NCBI RefSeq assembly: GCF_014218295.1 | Contig: NZ_AP023287.1 | Span: forward strand, 62,001-126,000 | Direction: 5' to 3' | Origin: Mycolicibacterium litorale | GTDB lineage: Bacteria > Actinomycetota > Actinomycetes > Mycobacteriales > Mycobacteriaceae | Length of the DNA: 64,000 nt | Part shown: in pieces, positions 48,899 through 58,087 of the stretch | Numbering within the stretch: position 1 is the stretch's first letter | Layout of the letters: each line of letters opens with the position of its first letter | Position numbers and translations under genes: made by a program | The notes under the pieces: model-generated | Seen by the model: only the letters and a program-made list of their open reading frames with translations | What the model was told of the DNA's origin: nothing | Databases searched by the model: none

Positions 48899-50437
48899 TC
48901 AGCTCCTCGAGAACATGGCCAGCATGCGGCGGGTGACCGCGAACCCGCCGAAGACGTTGATGCTGGCCAGCAGGATCGCCACCGCGGCCAGTGCGGTGAT
49001 CGCGGGGTCGTGATGCCCGATCTGCAGCAGGGCGCCGACGACGATGATCCCGGAGATCGCGTTGGTCACCGACATCAGCGGGGTGTGCAGCGCATGGTGC
49101 ACATTGCCGATCACGTAGTAGCCGATGACGATGGCCAGCGCGAACACGGTGAGATGGACCTGTAGCGCGGCCGGAGACAGCGCGATCAGGACGAACAGCA
49201 CCGCGGCGGCGGCGAAGGTGATCCCCAGCCGGCGGCCTGTCGACATCGGCTCCTTGGCCGGCTTCTGCTCCACCGGTGCCGGCTTCGTCGCCGCGGCGGC
49301 CGGTGCCGCCGACACCTGCACCGGTGGTGGTGGCCAGGTGATCTCGCCGTCGCGCACCACGGTCACCGACCGCTGCACCACGTCGTCCCAGTCCAGCGTG
49401 AGCTGGCCGTCCTTGTTCGGGGTGAGCAGTTTGAGCAGGTTGACCAGGTTGGTGCCGTACAGCTGGGAGGCTTGGGCGGGCAGGCGCCCGGCCAGGTCGG
49501 TGTAGCCGATGATCGTCACCCCGCCCTCGGTGACGATCGCCTGATCCTTGACGGTGCCCTCGACGTTGCCGCCGTTGGCCGCGGCCATGTCGACGATCAC
49601 GCTGCCCGGCTTCATCGAGGCCACCATGTCGGCGGTGATGATCCGCGGCGCGGGCCGGCCCGGAATCAGCGCGGTGGTGATGATGATGTCGACGTCTTTG
49701 CACTGCTCGGCATATAGCGCCGCCTCACGCGCCTTGTAGTCCTCGCCCATCTCCTTGGCGTAACCCGTGGCCGACACCTCCGCTGCCGCCGGATCCACCG
49801 CCAGATACTCCCCGCCCAGGGAGGCGACCTGGTCGGCCACCTCCGGACGCGGATCGGTGGCCCGCACGATCGCCCCCAGGCTGCCCGCCGCGCCGATCGC
49901 CGCCAACCCGGCCACCCCGGCACCCACCACCAGCACCTTGGCCGGCGGCACCTTGCCCGCGGCGGTCACCTGACCGGTGAAGAACCGGCCGAAGGTGTGC
50001 GCCGCCTCTACCACCGCGCGATACCCGGCGATGTTCGCCATCGACGACAACACGTCCAGCGACTGCGCCCGCGAGATCCGCGGGACCGCATCCATCGCCA
50101 GCACGGTGATCCGGCGCGACGAGAGCTTGTCTACCAGTTCCGGATTCAGCGCCGGCGAGATCAGGCTGATCAGCGTCGCGCCGTCACGCAACGCGGCGAT
50201 CTCGCCGTCACTGGGGGCGTTGACCTTGAGCACCACATCGGCCGACCACACCTGATCGAACGACCCGATATCGGCACCGGCCTCCGCGTACGCCGCATCG
50301 GAAAAACTCGACGCCGCACCCGCACCGGACTCGACCACCACCGAATAACCCAGCTTGATGATCTGCCCGACCGTCTGCGGCGTGGCAGCCACACGCGTCT
50401 CACCAGCCTGAGACTCGCGGGGAATCGCGATTTGCAT
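48899..50437 (-). CDS. pntA: NAD(P) transhydrogenase alpha subunit, fused PntAa-PntAb
   Basis: The 512-residue protein holds domain I (NAD site, about 1-375, starting [13 protein letters not shown] and carrying [13 protein letters not shown]), an Ala/Pro/Lys linker, then three to four membrane helices (about 415-510). M. tuberculosis splits this into pntAa and pntAb; here it is one chain as in E. coli. The ATG at 50437 matches the family start; a GTG 21 codons upstream is disfavoured. Confidence 0.94.
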   Translation of the reverse strand: MQIAIPRESQAGETRVAATPQTVGQIIKLGYSVVVESGAGAASSFSDAAYAEAGADIGSFDQVWSADVVLKVNAPSDGEIAALRDGATLISLISPALNPELVDKLSSRRITVLAMDAVPRISRAQSLDVLSSMANIAGYRAVVEAAHTFGRFFTGQVTAAGKVPPAKVLVVGAGVAGLAAIGAAGSLGAIVRATDPRPEVADQVASLGGEYLAVDPAAAEVSATGYAKEMGEDYKAREAALYAEQCKDVDIIITTALIPGRPAPRIITADMVASMKPGSVIVDMAAANGGNVEGTVKDQAIVTEGGVTIIGYTDLAGRLPAQASQLYGTNLVNLLKLLTPNKDGQLTLDWDDVVQRSVTVVRDGEITWPPPPVQVSAAPAAAATKPAPVEQKPAKEPMSTGRRLGITFAAAAVLFVLIALSPAALQVHLTVFALAIVIGYYVIGNVHHALHTPLMSVTNAISGIIVVGALLQIGHHDPAITALAAVAILLASINVFGGFAVTRRMLAMFSRS

Positions 50438-50496
50438 CGCGATAGTTTGCCATCCGCCGGAACCAGTGGCGTGCCCGCCCTCCGCCGGCGCGGCGG

Positions 50497-51171
50497 TCAC
50501 GCCGTCTGCAGGAAGTCGGCCGTGCCGGCGTAGACGATGCTCGGCGCGTTCGGGGCCGACGCCGCGCCGACGATCGCCGCGGCGAATGCGCCGACGCCCG
50601 GCAGGTGACCGCCGTCGATCATGTCCGCCGACACCACGGTGAGGTGGACGCCGGCGCGCGCGAGCATGGAGCGCATCCGGTAGAGCGCGGTTTCGCCGGC
50701 GCGCTGGCTCGCGGCGACGCCGACGAGACCCTTCGGCACTGCCTTGTGGGGGAAGAAGTGGGCCTGATGGCTGGTGACGAACACGATGCGGCCACCGACC
50801 GGCATCAGCGTCACCGCCATCTGGGCGAGTCGGCGCTGCGCATCACCGTTGAGTCGCATGGCGGCGTGCGGATCGGAGCCCGTGAGCGCACCTGACGCGT
50901 TGAGGACCAAGGCGTCCAACCGGCCGAAGCGGGCCGCGACGGATCCCATCATCGCCGCCGCGCCGGCCTCGTCGGAGATGTCGGCGGCCAGGGTCGATGC
51001 CTGCCCGCCCGCGGTGCGGATGGCCTCGGCGACGTCGTTGGCCCGTGCGACGTTGTCCCGGTAGTGGACGACGACGTGGGTGTCGGGGCCGGCGAAGTGG
51101 CGCGCCACCTCGGCGCCGACACCCCTCGACGCGCCCGTCACCAGGACGATTCGTGCAGATCCGTCAGCCAT
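50497..51171 (-). CDS. SDR-fold protein lacking the catalytic YxxxK
   Basis: The 224-residue Rossmann protein has the cofactor motif [10 protein letters not shown] at 11-20 and N-A-S at 91-93. Where SDR enzymes have Y-x-A-S-K-R-A-G-E, it reads V152-A-A-S-Q156-R-A-G-E, so both catalytic residues appear replaced. It may have lost activity, use other residues, or act as a nucleotide-binding sensor. Its upstream region has four helically spaced TAAGG repeats. It lies next to pntA on the same strand. Confidence 0.8.
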   Translation of the reverse strand: MADGSARIVLVTGASRGVGAEVARHFAGPDTHVVVHYRDNVARANDVAEAIRTAGGQASTLAADISDEAGAAAMMGSVAARFGRLDALVLNASGALTGSDPHAAMRLNGDAQRRLAQMAVTLMPVGGRIVFVTSHQAHFFPHKAVPKGLVGVAASQRAGETALYRMRSMLARAGVHLTVVSADMIDGGHLPGVGAFAAAIVGAASAPNAPSIVYAGTADFLQTA

Positions 51172-51230
51172 CTCCGGTTCCTTCCGTCGAGGGTGAGCAC
51201 CGAGCGATGCATGCCACCGTACACCCGAAA

Positions 51231-51266
51231 TAAGGAATTTAAGGAAAAGATAAGGTAACGGTAAGG
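51231..51266. promoter_or_regulatory. Four TAAGG direct repeats upstream of the SDR-fold gene
   Basis: TAAGG occurs at 51231, 51240, 51251 and 51262, spacings of 9, 11 and 11 bp, so the copies face about the same side of the helix. On the coding strand of the SDR-fold gene they read CCTTA. The stretch is unusually AT-rich for this genome and ends 60 bp from the start codon. Cooperative regulator binding is inferred. Confidence 0.45.
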
Positions 51267-51284
51267 CAGCTTATGTGCCGACGA

Positions 51285-51719
51285 TCAGACTTCGTACCGG
51301 TAACGGTTCACGCGCTCCGGGTGGAGGACGAGGCGAACCTGCTCCTCGCCCAGGATGCCGGCGAGGTCGTGCGCGCGGACCGGGTCGTCGAGGTCCCAGT
51401 ACCGCGCGGCGAGGCGCCGGGCCAGGTCGTGGGCGCCGTCGGCTTCCACGGTGACGGCACCGGTGATCGACACCCAGCGTTCCCGCTCGCCCACCGGGGC
51501 CGCGACGACGAGGGAGGCGCGCGGGTCACGGCGCAGGCGCCGGATCTTCGCCGACTGCGGAGGTGTGAAGAGTTGGACGGCGCCGTCCTCGGTGGCCTCG
51601 AACCACACGGGCCGGGGCTCGGGCGGCAGCGGCCCGGCGGCCGTGGTCAGGTACCCGTGCAGGGGGCGACGGAGGAACTCGAGGTCTTCGGCGGTCAACG
51701 CGTCGGCTTCGGTACTCAT
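51285..51719 (-). CDS. PNPOx-fold (split-barrel) flavin or F420 protein
   Basis: The 144-residue protein has the layout of pyridoxamine phosphate oxidase-like split barrels, with P-R-P-V-W-F-E, I-R-R-L-R-R-D-P-R-A-S-L and S-I-T-G-A-V-T-V. Mycobacteria have many such F420- or FMN-binding proteins. The exact substrate is not clear. The ATG at 51719 gives M-S-T-E-A-D-A-L-T. It is divergent from the AraC gene with 81 bp between. Confidence 0.78.
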   Translation of the reverse strand: MSTEADALTAEDLEFLRRPLHGYLTTAAGPLPPEPRPVWFEATEDGAVQLFTPPQSAKIRRLRRDPRASLVVAAPVGERERWVSITGAVTVEADGAHDLARRLAARYWDLDDPVRAHDLAGILGEEQVRLVLHPERVNRYRYEV

Positions 51720-51800
51720 GACCACAGTCAACCGCGTTGCGGCAGACGGTTCCATGGGTAACGCGCCGGAATTCCTGTCTGATCGTCTACCCTCGCGGAG

Positions 51801-52745
51801 GTGGACGTCTTCGGTGATCTGTTCCGCGGCGTTCGCGCCCACGGGTCGCTCTTCGGCAGTTCTGCGTTGACCGCGCCGTGGGCATTGCACTTCGTCGACG
51901 GCGCGCCACTGACCTTGGCCACAGTGCTCAACGGCGCCGGCTGGATCGTCCCGGACGACGGCCCGCCGGAGCGGCTCGGCGCGTACGAGACAGTCGTCGT
52001 GCGCGGTCCCGGAACGTTCATGTTCGTCGACGAACTCGATACGACGGCGGAACCGCTGGCCTGCGGCGAATTCTGCTCCACCCCCGACCAGGGCGGTACC
52101 CGACACCGGCTCGGCTGGAACGACGGCGCCGCGGCCGGCGCGGGCGCGACCACCCTGATCGTCGGCGCCTATCCGGTGCGCGGTGAGATCAGCCGTCGCC
52201 TGCTGGACGCCCTGCCCGTGGTGCTGCGGGTCGAGGCCGGAGGCACCGGCGACGCGGTGCTGGACCATCTCGCCGCCGAAGTGGCGCTCGACATCCCCGG
52301 CCAGCAGGTGGTGCTCGACCGGCTGCTCGACTGGATGTTGGTCTGCACGCTGCGCGAGTGGTTCGACCGGCCCGGCGGCGAGCCACCGGCGTGGTGGGCC
52401 GCCCAGCGGGATCCTGTGGTGGGGGAGGCACTGCGCCTCATGCACTCCGATCCGGCGGCACCCTGGACGGTGGCGTCGCTGGCCGACCGCACCGGCGTTT
52501 CGCGGGCGACGCTCGCCAAGCGGTTCGCCGACCTGCTCGGCGAACCGCCTCTGACCTACCTCACCCGCTGGCGGATGACGCTCGCGGCCGATGTGCTGGT
52601 CGAGCAGAAGTCGGCGACCGTCGCGGCCGTGGCCCGCGCCGTCGGTTACGCCGACCCGTTCGGCTTCAGCGCGGCGTTCAAGAGGGTGCGCGGGGTCAAC
52701 CCCACCGAGTTCCGGCGCACCGCGGGGGGTGTGGCAGGGCGATAG
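51801..52745 (+). CDS. AraC-family regulator with cupin-like sensor
   Basis: The 314-residue protein has an N-terminal cupin-type domain (about 10-190, with A-L-H-F-V-D-G-A and D-E-L-D-T-T-A-E-P) and a C-terminal AraC double helix-turn-helix (about 215-312: S-L-A-D-R-T-G-V-S-R-A-T-L, then A-V-G-Y-A-D-P-F-G-F-S-A-A-F-K-R). Members of this group often sense small oxidants or antibiotics. The start is GTG 51801 with CGGAG just upstream. It is divergent from the PNPOx gene. Confidence 0.85.
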   Translation: MDVFGDLFRGVRAHGSLFGSSALTAPWALHFVDGAPLTLATVLNGAGWIVPDDGPPERLGAYETVVVRGPGTFMFVDELDTTAEPLACGEFCSTPDQGGTRHRLGWNDGAAAGAGATTLIVGAYPVRGEISRRLLDALPVVLRVEAGGTGDAVLDHLAAEVALDIPGQQVVLDRLLDWMLVCTLREWFDRPGGEPPAWWAAQRDPVVGEALRLMHSDPAAPWTVASLADRTGVSRATLAKRFADLLGEPPLTYLTRWRMTLAADVLVEQKSATVAAVARAVGYADPFGFSAAFKRVRGVNPTEFRRTAGGVAGR

Positions 52746-52797
52746 CGGGTATGGGAACACCCCCAGGAACACCCCCGCCTGAGGAAGGACCCCAGCC

Positions 52798-54357
52798 TTG
52801 GCCGCATTCTCGCTGCTCCTGGCGCTGCTGGCGGCCACTGTCGTCCTGGCCCCCGCGGCACAGCGCCTGTCGATCCCGTATCCGGCCGTCATGCTGGCGT
52901 TCGGATTGGCCCTGGCGTTCATCCCCGGCATCCCCGTCCTGTCCCCCAACCCCGAACTCATCCTTCCGCTCGTCCTGCCGCCACTGCTGTTCGCCGCCGC
53001 GCGCCGCACCTCGTGGCGGGAGTTCCTCGACAACCGCCGCCCCATCGCGCTGCTGGCCGTCGCGCTCGTCGGCGTCACCGCCGTCGCGGTCGGTGCGACA
53101 CTGCACGCCCTGGTGCCGACCGTTCCGCTGATCGCCGCGATCGCCCTCGGCGCGGCGGTCGCCCCGCCCGATGCGGTGGCCGCCACCGCGGTGGCCCAGA
53201 AGCTGGGCATCCCGCGCCGGCTGCGCACCATCCTCGAAGGCGAGGGTCTCTCCAACGACGCGACGTCCCTGGTCCTCTACGAGGTGGCGGTCGCGGGCAC
53301 CATGACCGGTGCATTCTCCGCGTGGGGTGCCGGTGAGGCCCTCGGTCTGGCCGTCGTGCTCGGCGTCGGGGTCGGGCTGGTCATCGCCATCGCGACCCGC
53401 TGGCTGATCAACAAGCTGCCGCCGCACCCCGCGGGAAGCGGACTCGTCCTGGTCGTGCCGTTCGCCGCGTACGCGGCCGCCGACGCGGTCCACGGCAGCG
53501 GCGTCCTTGCCGTGGTGACCGTGGCGCTGGCGATGAGCCGCTACGGCGACACCGAATCCTCACAGACCCGGCTCGCCACCGGGACCACCTGGGAGATCGT
53601 CGAACTGCTGCTGACCGGGTCGGCGTTCGCGTTCGTCGGGCTGCAGATGCGCGCCGTGGCGGCCAGCATCGACGCGCCGCTGCAGGAACTGCTCGTGCAG
53701 GGCCTGCTGATCACGCTGGTGGTCATCGTCGTGCGATTCCTGTGGATCTTCCCGGTCGCCAGCCTCGACGAACGACTGCACCGGCGCAAAGAACATGTAG
53801 CCGAACCGATCGGCTGGCGGGAGATGACGATCTCGTCGTGGGCGGGGATGCGCGGTGTGGTCACCTTGGCCGCCGTGCTGGCCCTGCCGCCCACCTTCCC
53901 GGAACGCGAACGCCTGGTGTTCTTCGCGTTCGTGGTCATCGTCGTCACGCTGCTGCTGCAGGGGCTGACGCTGCCCGCCCTGGTCCGGCGGCTCGGCGTG
54001 CGTGCGTCACCCGGTGAAGAGGACGACGCCGTCCAAGACCTCATCCGGCGCGCCCGGGAGGCCGGGATGAAGCGCCTCGACGAACTGAGCGAGGACGACG
54101 ACGCCGACTCCGACGTGATCGACCATGCGCGGGAGAACGCCGAACGGATGTGGCATTCGATCGGCTTCGCCCCACCCGACGCCGATTCCCACGACGCCCA
54201 CACCGACCACGCCATGACGGTCAACGCCCTCAAGGACGAGATGCTCGCGGCCGCACGCGACGCCGTCGTCGAGGCCCGCTCTGAATCCGGCACCGACCCG
54301 ACGATCGTCGACCGCGTACTGCGCCGCCTCGACGCCAGGGGCAGCCACCCCGAATAG
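52798..54357 (+). CDS. CPA1 sodium/proton antiporter
   Basis: The 519-residue protein has about twelve membrane helices, A-P-P-D-A-V-A-A-T-A-V and E-G-E-G-L-S-N-D-A-T-S of the CPA1/NhaP ion site, and a long acidic cytosolic tail (about 410-519). It exchanges Na+ or K+ for protons. The start is TTG 52798, chosen because GAGGAAGGA lies 8 bp upstream and a hydrophobic helix follows at once. Confidence 0.88.
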   Translation: MAAFSLLLALLAATVVLAPAAQRLSIPYPAVMLAFGLALAFIPGIPVLSPNPELILPLVLPPLLFAAARRTSWREFLDNRRPIALLAVALVGVTAVAVGATLHALVPTVPLIAAIALGAAVAPPDAVAATAVAQKLGIPRRLRTILEGEGLSNDATSLVLYEVAVAGTMTGAFSAWGAGEALGLAVVLGVGVGLVIAIATRWLINKLPPHPAGSGLVLVVPFAAYAAADAVHGSGVLAVVTVALAMSRYGDTESSQTRLATGTTWEIVELLLTGSAFAFVGLQMRAVAASIDAPLQELLVQGLLITLVVIVVRFLWIFPVASLDERLHRRKEHVAEPIGWREMTISSWAGMRGVVTLAAVLALPPTFPERERLVFFAFVVIVVTLLLQGLTLPALVRRLGVRASPGEEDDAVQDLIRRAREAGMKRLDELSEDDDADSDVIDHARENAERMWHSIGFAPPDADSHDAHTDHAMTVNALKDEMLAAARDAVVEARSESGTDPTIVDRVLRRLDARGSHPE

Positions 54358-54490
54358 ATTCACGGGGATCGCAATTCTTCCCACCGCCCGGGCGGCCCGG
54401 TAGCAATATCCCGGTGAACCGCGCGCTGTCCGACGACTGCTGTTGTCGCTGAAGCCTTCCCACCCCTTCAGCCCACAGAAAGTCGCCACC

Positions 54491-55351
54491 GTGTCGGTCT
54501 TCGTCGATATCGCACCGGAGCAGTCTCAACTCGACCCGCCCGCCGCATCGCCGCGTGCCAGGTGGGGCGGGCGGTTCAGCCGCGCCGTGCTGCCGCTGCT
54601 GTCGCTGGCGGTGTTCTTCGGACTGTGGCAGCTCGCCGCGGTCAGCGGCATCTGGAACCAGACGTTCGTGCCCTATCCCGCTTCGGTGTGGCGGGCGTTC
54701 CTCGACGTGTCGACAACCCACGACGGGGTGCGCGGCTACGGCGGCTACCTGCTGGTCGAGCACCTGTACATGACGTTGCGCCGGGTGCTGGCCGGCGTCG
54801 TCATCGGGGTGGTGCTCGGAGTCCTGCTCGGACTGGTGATGGGCTCGATCGCCTGGGTGCGCAGCGTGCTGGAGCCGTGGCTGACCTTCCTGCGGGCATT
54901 GCCCCCGCTGGCCTACTTCTTCCTCCTGGTCATCTGGCTCGGCATCGACGAGGCTCCGAAGATCACGCTGCTCGCGCTGGCGGCGCTTCCGCCCGCGGCG
55001 GTGGCGACGACGGCGGCCGTGCTGGCCACGCCCGTCGCCCTGACCGAGGCTGCCCGCGCGCTGGGCGCCTCCCGCGGTGAGGTGATCCGCGACGTCGTCG
55101 TGCCGTCGGCACTGCCGGAGACGTTCACCGGCATCCGCCTCGCGGTGGGCATGGCGTACTCGTCGGTGGTGGCGGCCGAGCTGTTCAACGGGATCCCCGG
55201 TGTCGGCGGCCTGGTCAAGGACGCCAGCAACTACAACAACACCCCGGTCGTGCTGGTCGGCATCTTCGCCATCGGCATCTCCGGCCTGATCATCGACGGT
55301 CTCCTGCGCACGATCGAACGGCGCGCCGTCCCTTGGAGAGGAAAGATATGA
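54491..55351 (+). CDS. ABC transporter permease, nitrate/sulfonate/taurine type
   Basis: The 286-residue permease has six membrane helices and the coupling loop E-A-A-R-A-L-G-A-S-R-G-E-V-I. This is the SsuC/TauC/NrtB group. The start is GTG 54491 with AGAAAG about 9 bp upstream; a TTG 48 bp earlier is possible. It overlaps the binding-protein gene as ATGA. Together with the next two genes it forms a complete importer. A GCTGAAG/CTTCAGC hairpin lies just before it. Confidence 0.88.
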   Translation: MSVFVDIAPEQSQLDPPAASPRARWGGRFSRAVLPLLSLAVFFGLWQLAAVSGIWNQTFVPYPASVWRAFLDVSTTHDGVRGYGGYLLVEHLYMTLRRVLAGVVIGVVLGVLLGLVMGSIAWVRSVLEPWLTFLRALPPLAYFFLLVIWLGIDEAPKITLLALAALPPAAVATTAAVLATPVALTEAARALGASRGEVIRDVVVPSALPETFTGIRLAVGMAYSSVVAAELFNGIPGVGGLVKDASNYNNTPVVLVGIFAIGISGLIIDGLLRTIERRAVPWRGKI

Positions 55352-56388
55352 GACTCAAGCGCATCCATATCGCCGGGTTGGCGGTCCTGGCGGTGGCGAC
55401 GCTGGCCCTGGCGGGGTGCTCGGTGGACCGCTCCGGACAGGATGCCGAGAAGCCCACGATCCGCATTGCGTACCAGACCTTTCCGAGTGGCGACCTGATC
55501 GTGAAGAACAACCGGTGGCTCGAGGACGCGTTGCCGGACTACAACGTCAAGTGGACGAAGTTCGACTCGGGCGCCGACGTCAACACCGCGTTCGTCGCCA
55601 AGGAACTCGACTTCGGGGCGCTCGGCTCGAGCCCGGTGGCGCGCGGACTCTCGGCGCCGCTGAACATCCCGTACAAGGTCGCGTTCGTGCTCGACGTCGC
55701 CGGCGACAACGAGGCACTGGTGGCGCGCAACGGCAGTGGCGTCACCACGATCGCCGACCTGCGGGGTAAGCGGGTGGGCACTCCGTTCGCGTCGACCGCG
55801 CACTACAGCCTGCTCGCGGCGCTGAGCCAGAACGGGTTGTCGCCCAGCGACGTTCAGCTCGTCGACCTGCAGCCGCAGGCGATCCTGGCGGCGTTCGACC
55901 GCGGCGACATCGACGCCGGCTACTCGTGGCTGCCGACGCTTGACCAGTTGCGCGCCAACGGTAAGGACCTGATCACCAGCCGCCAGCTGGCCCGCGACGG
56001 CAAACCCACCCTCGACCTCGGCGTCGTGGCCGACGAATTCGCCACTGCCCATCCCGAGGTGGTCGACATCTGGCGTCAGCAGGAGGCCCGCGCGCTCAAC
56101 GTCATCAAGGACGATCCGGACGCCGCGGCCAAGGCCATCGCCGCCGAGATCGGGCTGAGCCCCGAGGAGGTCGCCGGCCAGCTGAAGCAGGGCGTGTACC
56201 TGACGCCGGAAGAGGTCGCCTCGCCCGAATGGCTTGGCTCCGAGGGCAACCCGGGCAACATCGCGGTGAACCTGCAGAGTGCGTCGCAGTTCCTCGCCGA
56301 GCAGAAGCAGATACCGGCGGCCGCCCCCCTGGCCACCTTCCAGGACGCGATCTACACCAGGGGGTTGCCCGGTGCCATCACCCAGTGA
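55348..56388 (+). CDS. ABC substrate-binding lipoprotein, TauA/SsuA type
   Basis: The 346-residue protein has a lipoprotein signal with lipobox L-A-G-C and lipid cysteine C24. The fold signature is I-R-I-A-Y-Q-T-F-P-S-G-D near the start and S-G-V-T-T-I-A-D-L-R-G-K-R-V-G-T in the middle, typical of the nitrate/sulfonate/taurine family. The exact ligand is not readable. GAGAGGAAAG lies before the ATG at 55348. Confidence 0.88.
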   Translation: MRLKRIHIAGLAVLAVATLALAGCSVDRSGQDAEKPTIRIAYQTFPSGDLIVKNNRWLEDALPDYNVKWTKFDSGADVNTAFVAKELDFGALGSSPVARGLSAPLNIPYKVAFVLDVAGDNEALVARNGSGVTTIADLRGKRVGTPFASTAHYSLLAALSQNGLSPSDVQLVDLQPQAILAAFDRGDIDAGYSWLPTLDQLRANGKDLITSRQLARDGKPTLDLGVVADEFATAHPEVVDIWRQQEARALNVIKDDPDAAAKAIAAEIGLSPEEVAGQLKQGVYLTPEEVASPEWLGSEGNPGNIAVNLQSASQFLAEQKQIPAAAPLATFQDAIYTRGLPGAITQ

Positions 56389-57154
56389 CGGGTCCGTCGA
56401 GCTGCGCGGTGTGACACACCGGTACGGCCCCGCCGGGCGGGAGGTCACCGCCGTGGGGCCCGTCGACCTGACTGTCGCGGCCGGCTCGTTCCTGGTGCTG
56501 GTCGGGGCGTCGGGGTGCGGGAAGAGCACGCTGCTGCGGTTGCTCGCCGGCTTCGAGACGCCGACCGAGGGCTCGGTGACCGTGGCGGGGACGCCGCCCA
56601 CCCCCGGGGTGACGGCGGGAGTGGTGTTTCAGCAGCCCAGGTTGTTCCCGTGGCGCACGGTCGGAGGCAACGTCGATCTCGCGCTGAAGTACGCGCGGGT
56701 GCCGCGCGAACAACGCGCCTCACGGCGCGACGAGCTCCTGGCGCGGGTCGGGCTCGAGGGGACGGCCGACCGGCGCGTCTGGGAGATCAGTGGGGGCCAG
56801 CAGCAGCGGGTCGCGATCGCGCGGGCGCTGGCCGCCGAGACACCGCTGTTCCTGCTCGACGAACCGTTCGCCGCGCTCGACGCGCTGAGTCGGGAACGGC
56901 TGCAGGAGGACGTCCGGAACGTCAGCGCCGAATCGGGCCGCACGACGGTGTTCGTCACCCACAGCGCCGACGAGGCGGCGTTCCTCGGTTCGCGCATCGT
57001 GGTGCTCACCCGCAGGCCCGGTCAGGTCGCGCTGGACCTGACCGTCGATCTGCCGCGCACCGGAATCGAGCCCGACGAACTGCGCCGTTCGACGGAGTAC
57101 GTCGAATTGCGCGCTGAAGTGGGGCGCGCCGTCAAAGCGGCCGCGGCGGCTTAG
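56372..57154 (+). CDS. ABC transporter ATPase, nitrate/sulfonate/taurine type
   Basis: The 260-residue ATPase has Walker A G-A-S-G-C-G-K-S-T, signature S-G-G-Q-Q-Q-R-V, Walker B L-F-L-L-D-E-P-F and H-loop F-V-T-H-S. The Q-loop F-Q-Q-P-R-L-F-P-W-R is as in SsuB/TauB. The GTG start at 56372 lies 16 bp inside the end of the binding-protein gene, so it is coupled. It converges on the 42-aa gene with a 4-bp overlap. Confidence 0.92.
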   Translation: MPSPSDGSVELRGVTHRYGPAGREVTAVGPVDLTVAAGSFLVLVGASGCGKSTLLRLLAGFETPTEGSVTVAGTPPTPGVTAGVVFQQPRLFPWRTVGGNVDLALKYARVPREQRASRRDELLARVGLEGTADRRVWEISGGQQQRVAIARALAAETPLFLLDEPFAALDALSRERLQEDVRNVSAESGRTTVFVTHSADEAAFLGSRIVVLTRRPGQVALDLTVDLPRTGIEPDELRRSTEYVELRAEVGRAVKAAAAA

Positions 57155-57279
57155 ACCGGGGGGTAGGCCGGCGGCGGGTAGCCGCCGCCGGGGCCGGACA
57201 CGCCGCGCAGACCCCAGGCGAGGTAGCTGAAGAAGAACTCGATCTCGTCGCTCGCGTCGTAATCGGGATTCGGGTCCAT
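57151..57279 (-). CDS. 42-aa small protein (Rv0157A-like position)
   Basis: The frame encodes a 42-residue protein with an acidic start (M-D-P-N-P-D-Y-D-A-S-D-E-I-E), an aromatic stretch F-F-F-S-Y-L-A-W-G-L and a Gly/Pro/Tyr end. A strong GGAGG lies about 5 bp before the ATG. From memory, M. tuberculosis has a 43-aa gene, Rv0157A, near this place between pntB and a TetR gene; this is a likely counterpart. It may be a small membrane-associated peptide, but the function is unknown. Confidence 0.6.
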   Translation of the reverse strand: MDPNPDYDASDEIEFFFSYLAWGLRGVSGPGGGYPPPAYPPV

Positions 57280-57427
57280 CGGTACCTCCAGGGTGGGACG
57301 CGGCCTTTCACCGAAGTCTAGACCGAGCGCACCGGACGTGGACAGGGCTCGGCGGCATTGCCATAGACTCACCAACCAGCCAGTTGATAGATGCCCGCCC
57401 CGGCGGGCCCGTCGATAGTGAGTCGCC

Positions 57428-58087
57428 ATGTCCTCCGAAGCCTCGCCGAACGGGTCGACTCGGCGCGATGAACTGCTGCGGGTCGCCACCAAGCTGTTCG
57501 CCGCCCGCGGCTACCACGGCACCCGCATGGACGACGTCGCCGACGCCGTCGGCCTGAACAAGGCCACGGTGTACCACTATTACGCGAGCAAGTCGCTGAT
57601 CCTCTACGACATCTACAAGGGCGCCGCCGACTTCACCGTCGACGCACTGCACGACGACCCGACCGCGTCCGCCCGCGAGACGATCTACCACTTCACCCGC
57701 CGCCTGCTGGTCGGCATCGCCAGCGACATCGAGCGCGCCGCGGTGTACTTCCAGGAGGGTCCCTACATCACCGAGTGGTTCACCGAGGAGCAGGTGGCCT
57801 ACATCCGCGAGAAGGAAGCCCAGGTCTACGAACACGTCCGCGACGTGATCGACCGGGGCATCGCCAGCGGGGAGTTCTATGAGTGCGACTCCCACGTGCT
57901 GGCGCTCGGCTACATCGGGATGACGCTGGGTGCCTACCGCTGGCTGCGGCCCCATGGCAGGCGGACGGCGCAGGAGATCGCCGAGGAGTTCAGCACCGCC
58001 CTGCTGCGCGGACTGATCCGCGACGAGTCGGTGCGCAGGGAGTCCCCGCTGGGCGTCGACGTCCGCTCCGGAGCCACCCGTGACTGA
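57428..58087 (+). CDS. TetR-family regulator (Rv0158-like position)
   Basis: The 219-residue protein has a TetR helix-turn-helix (R-R-D-E-L-L-R-V-A-T-K-L-F-A-A-R-G-Y, D-D-V-A-D-A-V-G-L-N-K-A-T-V-Y-H-Y-Y). Its C-terminal pocket resembles regulators of fatty acid or steroid genes. It leads an operon with an SDR and an acyl-CoA dehydrogenase, both overlapping, so these are likely targets. The 148-bp gap upstream holds CAACCAGCCAGTTG (57373-57386), a candidate operator. Confidence 0.88.
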   Translation: MSSEASPNGSTRRDELLRVATKLFAARGYHGTRMDDVADAVGLNKATVYHYYASKSLILYDIYKGAADFTVDALHDDPTASARETIYHFTRRLLVGIASDIERAAVYFQEGPYITEWFTEEQVAYIREKEAQVYEHVRDVIDRGIASGEFYECDSHVLALGYIGMTLGAYRWLRPHGRRTAQEIAEEFSTALLRGLIRDESVRRESPLGVDVRSGATRD

